IMG/VR virus record: IMGVR_UViG_3300025133_000386
Coordinates: 1-33,150 of that record
DNA length: 33,150 nucleotides
Reading direction: 5' to 3' (one strand)
From: a virus
Positions 30,614 through 33,150 of the stretch are shown here, one piece after another. Every line of letters starts with the position of its first letter. Positions within the stretch are counted from its first letter, which is position 1. A model generated the notes under the pieces. That model saw nothing but the letters and a program-made list of their open reading frames with translations, was not told where the DNA came from and did not search any database. A program made the translations under genes and the position numbers.

Positions 30614-30808
30614 CTAACATCTCTCCTCCTTCGAGTGGGGGTCTGGATGCGCTTCCTCCAGGCTCTCACTTTCATGTTCGGGTACATCCCGTCCCACCGG
30701 AAACGATTCCATACACCAAGGGCAGTGGCCCATCGTCCTCCCAGGATGTGAGATGTCCTGGTAGTACGGCCACCGTAAGATTGGTGGCCCTGAATTAGAA
30801 CAGTCCAT
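30614..30808 (-). CDS. Small CxxC protein, 64 aa
   Basis: The ATG at 30808 overlaps the RusA stop by one base (TGATG), with AAGGAGG seven bases upstream, the strongest ribosome binding site on the leftward side. The product has HCPWCMESF in the middle and an acidic His-rich tail (EHESESLEEAHPDPH), which together could make one zinc site. It is the promoter-distal gene of the replication block. The family is not recognised. A small zinc-binding accessory to recombination is possible from context. Confidence 0.75.
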   Translation of the reverse strand: MDCSNSGPPILRWPYYQDISHPGRTMGHCPWCMESFPVGRDVPEHESESLEEAHPDPHSKEERC

Positions 30809-31221
30809 CAGTCAACCTCCTTCAGCGTTATCATCGTCATCGGCTCCGGCCCGAACCTCTTCTCTGCTGTCAACCTCACCACCACCGTGTCGTCCTTGAT
30901 GATGATTCCTTTCACCCCGTCGATTGCCGCCTTGACCATGTTGTCGAGGTCAGGCTTCCGGCATAACGCTTCCTTCAACCGCCGCTCACGGTTGGCCTCT
31001 CTCTTCGGCAGATTGTTGGGGTAGCTTTTAATGAACACCAGGTTAATCTCAACCGCCGTTTCTATGAGTGGCTTGTTGCGCCATACCTCCAAGCACTTTG
31101 CCTGGATGGTGGCCTGGTACGCCTTGAACTCCAGATACCCAGGCGTAGGGGCTGACATCCTGACCCATACCTGCCACGGCTTGGGTTCTCCAGGGACAGT
31201 CATATTTATGAGTTCACTCAT
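30808..31221 (-). CDS. rusA: RusA-family Holliday-junction resolvase, 137 aa
   Basis: This nuclease cuts four-way DNA junctions formed in replication and recombination, clearing branches before packaging. The family signature is present: RKPDLDNMVKAAIDGVKG at about residues 88-105 and IIIKDDTVVVRLTAEKRFG at 107-124. It supplies the acidic residues D91, D93, D101 and D110/D111 and the basic surface. The N-terminal MTVPGEPKPWQVWVR strand and the VEINLVFIKSYP strand are also typical. Length is normal. The gene overlaps the upstream gene by four bases (ATGA) and the downstream one by one base, so it is tightly coupled. Confidence 0.95.
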   Translation of the reverse strand: MSELINMTVPGEPKPWQVWVRMSAPTPGYLEFKAYQATIQAKCLEVWRNKPLIETAVEINLVFIKSYPNNLPKREANRERRLKEALCRKPDLDNMVKAAIDGVKGIIIKDDTVVVRLTAEKRFGPEPMTMITLKEVD

Positions 31222-31547
31222 AATTCCAGGGTCATCTGTTTACTGTCCAGGGTGCGCCAGTGCTTCAGGGGTAGGACGGTCTGCTTCCCTTCGCCACGGT
31301 CAACCTCTTCACCGTAGGTCTTGAAGGTCTCAAGGGTAGCGGTCAGGCGGGTGCCGTCAGTGGTGCGGAGTTCTACGCCGGTGCCCTTCTGTTTCTCCAG
31401 CGTATCTAGGTGTGCCGTGTCGATAGCCCAGCCAGGTGGATACCTCATCTGGTGCTTGGCTGGGTCTAGTCCTACCTTAAGTAGTATGCCATCGTCATTG
31501 ATACTGCCGGTAATCTGTCGGCGTTGGTTATACAGTGGTGTGTTCAT
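31218..31547 (-). CDS. Unknown small protein of the replication block, 109 aa
   Basis: AGGAGGCGAG precedes the ATG at 31547. The product begins MNTPLYNQRRQITGSINDDG, has a central WAIDTAHLDTLEKQKGTGVEL, a beta-type TTDGTRLTATLETFKTYGEEVDRGEGKQ and a final LPLKHWRTL. The family is not recognised. The mix of strands and Arg/Lys residues would suit a small DNA-binding or accessory protein. It ends by overlapping the RusA start by four bases, and its own start overlaps the stop of the short ORF upstream in the same way. Confidence 0.75.
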   Translation of the reverse strand: MNTPLYNQRRQITGSINDDGILLKVGLDPAKHQMRYPPGWAIDTAHLDTLEKQKGTGVELRTTDGTRLTATLETFKTYGEEVDRGEGKQTVLPLKHWRTLDSKQMTLEL

Positions 31548-31729
31548 CTCGCCTCCTGTAAATAGATGAGAGTGGCGGGGGCCAAAGCGTTTGGAGAAGC
31601 GCGTGACCCCTCTTTAATCAGCCATGTATGCCCAGCCGTTATCGTATGCGTATGAGCCTTGGCTAGCTTATGCGCTCCATTGTGGTGGAGTAACGGCGAC
31701 GTGGAGACACCATGCCTCTGATACGCCAT
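31544..31729 (-). CDS. Possible small His-rich protein, 61 aa
   Basis: The frame ends in a four-base ATGA overlap with the next gene, which is the usual junction in this operon. The product has several histidines (LLHHNGAHKLAKAHTHTITAGHTW), which might bind metal. However, the ATG at 31729 lacks a ribosome binding site, and the last part lies over the next gene's ribosome binding site. The codons at the end could equally be a chance frame. It fills an otherwise empty gap of about 210 bases between the ATPase gene and the next gene. Real or not cannot be settled by eye. Confidence 0.4.
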   Translation of the reverse strand: MAYQRHGVSTSPLLHHNGAHKLAKAHTHTITAGHTWLIKEGSRASPNALAPATLIYLQEAR

Positions 31730-31754
31730 GGTTGGGTGGCCGAACCAGTCTCAG

Positions 31755-33150
31755 TTAATTAGCTTCTATCCACCCTTCTACCTTATAGAGTGTTGGCCCT
31801 GGTTCCTGGTTGCCATTAGAGTCAGTGGCAACGACAAACATATTCCGGTTGTCACTGAATACCTTGTGGATGGTGTTTACCTTCCGGTCAGTGGCGGCAA
31901 CTATCTCCTCCACAGAGGATGGGCCGTTGTCCATCAAGAACTGGTGAACTACCTCTTTGGCTGGTAGACGGGACGCCAGTTCCGGTACGTCAACGATGCT
32001 CTGGGTGTTGAACCTGATGGCGTCCTCGTTGAAGGACACCGATATACCCATCGGTTTCTCCAGCCGTCCGTCGTTAATCTTACGGTGGTACAGTCCCAGG
32101 TTCATGGTGTCCTGACCGGCGTCCTGTTGCCGCTTAATCTCCATGGTGCTTCGGGCCTCGTTAGTCCAGAAGACTGAACCGAACGGTTTACCAGTGTCGT
32201 CATTGCCTTTGGTCTGGTGCCCTATCAGCAGGGCTGTCGTGTCCAGTGCCCGTACCGCATTGCACAGCCTGAGTGCTACGTCAGCACGCTCTGGTTCACC
32301 GCCACAGGCGGCGGCTATGCTGTCTATGATTACCATGTTGCACCCTGATTCGGTTAGATGACGCTTCACTTGCCTGGCTATCTCATGGAGGGGTGCTGAA
32401 CACCGGAGGTAGGCCATGTCTAGCATCGGTTCTGGGTGCATCAGCTTCTTCAACCTGCTGGCGTGGGCATTAGGACTGGCCTCCCAGTCCAGGTACATGG
32501 TCTTGACGTTGCCATTGGGCACCATGCCACTGAGCATACTGTTCTGGGTCTGTAAGCTGACTGCCGCCGCCATGGCGATAAGGGACTTACCGTTACCACC
32601 GTCACCAAAGAGGATGTTTATCTCGTCCTCAAGGATGAGCGGCCAGAGCAACCAGTTCGGTGGGAACCCTTCGTAGTGGGCCAGGTTCAGTAGGCTTGGC
32701 CCCACCTTGAAGTGTGCTATGGCTAGACGGCAGACCGTATCCATCATGGTGGCCCACGCTAACTCAGGCATCTGACCGCCCAGGTATTTCACTAGGCTGT
32801 TGCGTGTTGTGGTACTAGATAGGTTGAAGCGTATCGGGCCGTGGTCTAGGGTCTGCCTGCCAGGCATGATTGCTTCGATATCTAACTCGCAGTGGATACC
32901 GTCACGGTCACGCACCATCTCGTCCACCTTGATGCAGACGCCGCTCTTTCGCCAGGTGTATATCAACTGACCGGCTATCTCTTGGAAGTCAGGTGGGTCA
33001 ACGATATGGTGGTCTGTTATCTGCCTCTCATAACGACAGACACTAGCTACCGTGCGCCTCAGTTCCCGTATGTCCATGGGTGGTGTGCAGGCTTCGGCGA
33101 ACGGGGTCAGGATGGCATAGATTATGTCCTCTGCCACGCCGGACTTATGG
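31755..33150 (-). CDS. Primase C-terminal plus RecA-like ATPase/helicase, partial
   Basis: The reading frame is open through the window end, so this is a 3' part of a longer gene. A GTG at 33137 exists but is probably internal. The first visible part (AEDIIYAILTPFAEACTPPMDIRELRRTVASVCRYE) resembles the PriCT_1 domain found after archaeal/viral primase-polymerase domains. A RecA/AAA_25-type ATPase follows, with Walker A GDGGNGKS (about 176-183 from that GTG), Walker B NMVIIDSIA (about 265-273) and LLIGHQTKG. The last 70 residues look like a winged helix (LMDNGPSSVEEIVAATDRKVNTIHKVFSDN). The likely role is DNA-replication initiation and unwinding. No promoter is visible in the window. Confidence 0.88.
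   Translation of the reverse strand, partial: HKSGVAEDIIYAILTPFAEACTPPMDIRELRRTVASVCRYERQITDHHIVDPPDFQEIAGQLIYTWRKSGVCIKVDEMVRDRDGIHCELDIEAIMPGRQTLDHGPIRFNLSSTTTRNSLVKYLGGQMPELAWATMMDTVCRLAIAHFKVGPSLLNLAHYEGFPPNWLLWPLILEDEINILFGDGGNGKSLIAMAAAVSLQTQNSMLSGMVPNGNVKTMYLDWEASPNAHASRLKKLMHPEPMLDMAYLRCSAPLHEIARQVKRHLTESGCNMVIIDSIAAACGGEPERADVALRLCNAVRALDTTALLIGHQTKGNDDTGKPFGSVFWTNEARSTMEIKRQQDAGQDTMNLGLYHRKINDGRLEKPMGISVSFNEDAIRFNTQSIVDVPELASRLPAKEVVHQFLMDNGPSSVEEIVAATDRKVNTIHKVFSDNRNMFVVATDSNGNQEPGPTLYKVEGWIEAN

Noticed and set aside
30607-30798. Rightward 63-residue frame in the convergent region
   Set aside because: It has no ribosome binding site and lies opposite the leftward CxxC gene, which has a very strong one.
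1-33150. tRNA genes, CRISPR arrays, insertion sequences or integrase attachment sites
   Set aside because: No cloverleaf, regular spaced repeat array, transposase or integrase was seen. The only repeat arrays are the CTTCAGGT and CRYGCCTA boxes.

Overview
This window is a contiguous piece of the genome of a tailed double-stranded DNA bacteriophage (Caudoviricetes), probably from an uncultured lineage. It holds a large terminase, a portal, a scaffold-like protein, an HK97-type major capsid protein, a long set of appendage genes and small membrane proteins. No tape-measure, tail-tube, sheath or baseplate-hub gene of a long-tailed phage is visible. Two very large proteins (918 and 1857 residues) sit between portal and scaffold, where short-tailed phages often encode ejected internal proteins, so a podovirus-like virion is the best reading. 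The host cannot be named from sequence. Most genes have strong Shine-Dalgarno sites and 1-4 base start/stop overlaps, so a bacterial host is clear.

Layout. (1) Positions 1-2210 are transcribed leftward: an ASCH-domain protein cut by the window edge, a small zinc-binding protein, a 25-residue ORF, a DUF7227/gp88-like protein and an unknown protein. Three of these genes are preceded by a 54-base element with identical geometry but different helix sequences, which I regard as the most interesting feature of the window. (2) Positions 2210-2764 are a divergent control region with seven copies of CTTCAGGT in both orientations, a leftward promoter candidate and a possible leaderless rightward promoter. 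(3) Positions 2765-30514 are transcribed rightward: terminase, portal, giant structural proteins, scaffold, capsid and decoration proteins, three tandem glycine-rich adhesin-like proteins, holin-like proteins, a BppU-like protein, an adaptor-like protein carrying a carbohydrate-binding-like domain, a 750-residue tail protein and a small lysis-like cluster. (4) Positions 30515-30613 are a convergent intergenic region with a stem-loop. (5) Positions 30614-33150 are transcribed leftward: a replication/recombination block with a small CxxC protein, a RusA resolvase, two small unknown genes and a primase/helicase-type ATPase that runs out of the window.

If the genome is circular or circularly permuted, the two leftward blocks would be parts of one long early/replication arm, facing a single late structural arm. 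No endolysin, integrase, tRNA, CRISPR array or insertion sequence was recognised. Family assignments come from reading motifs by eye and no database search was run.
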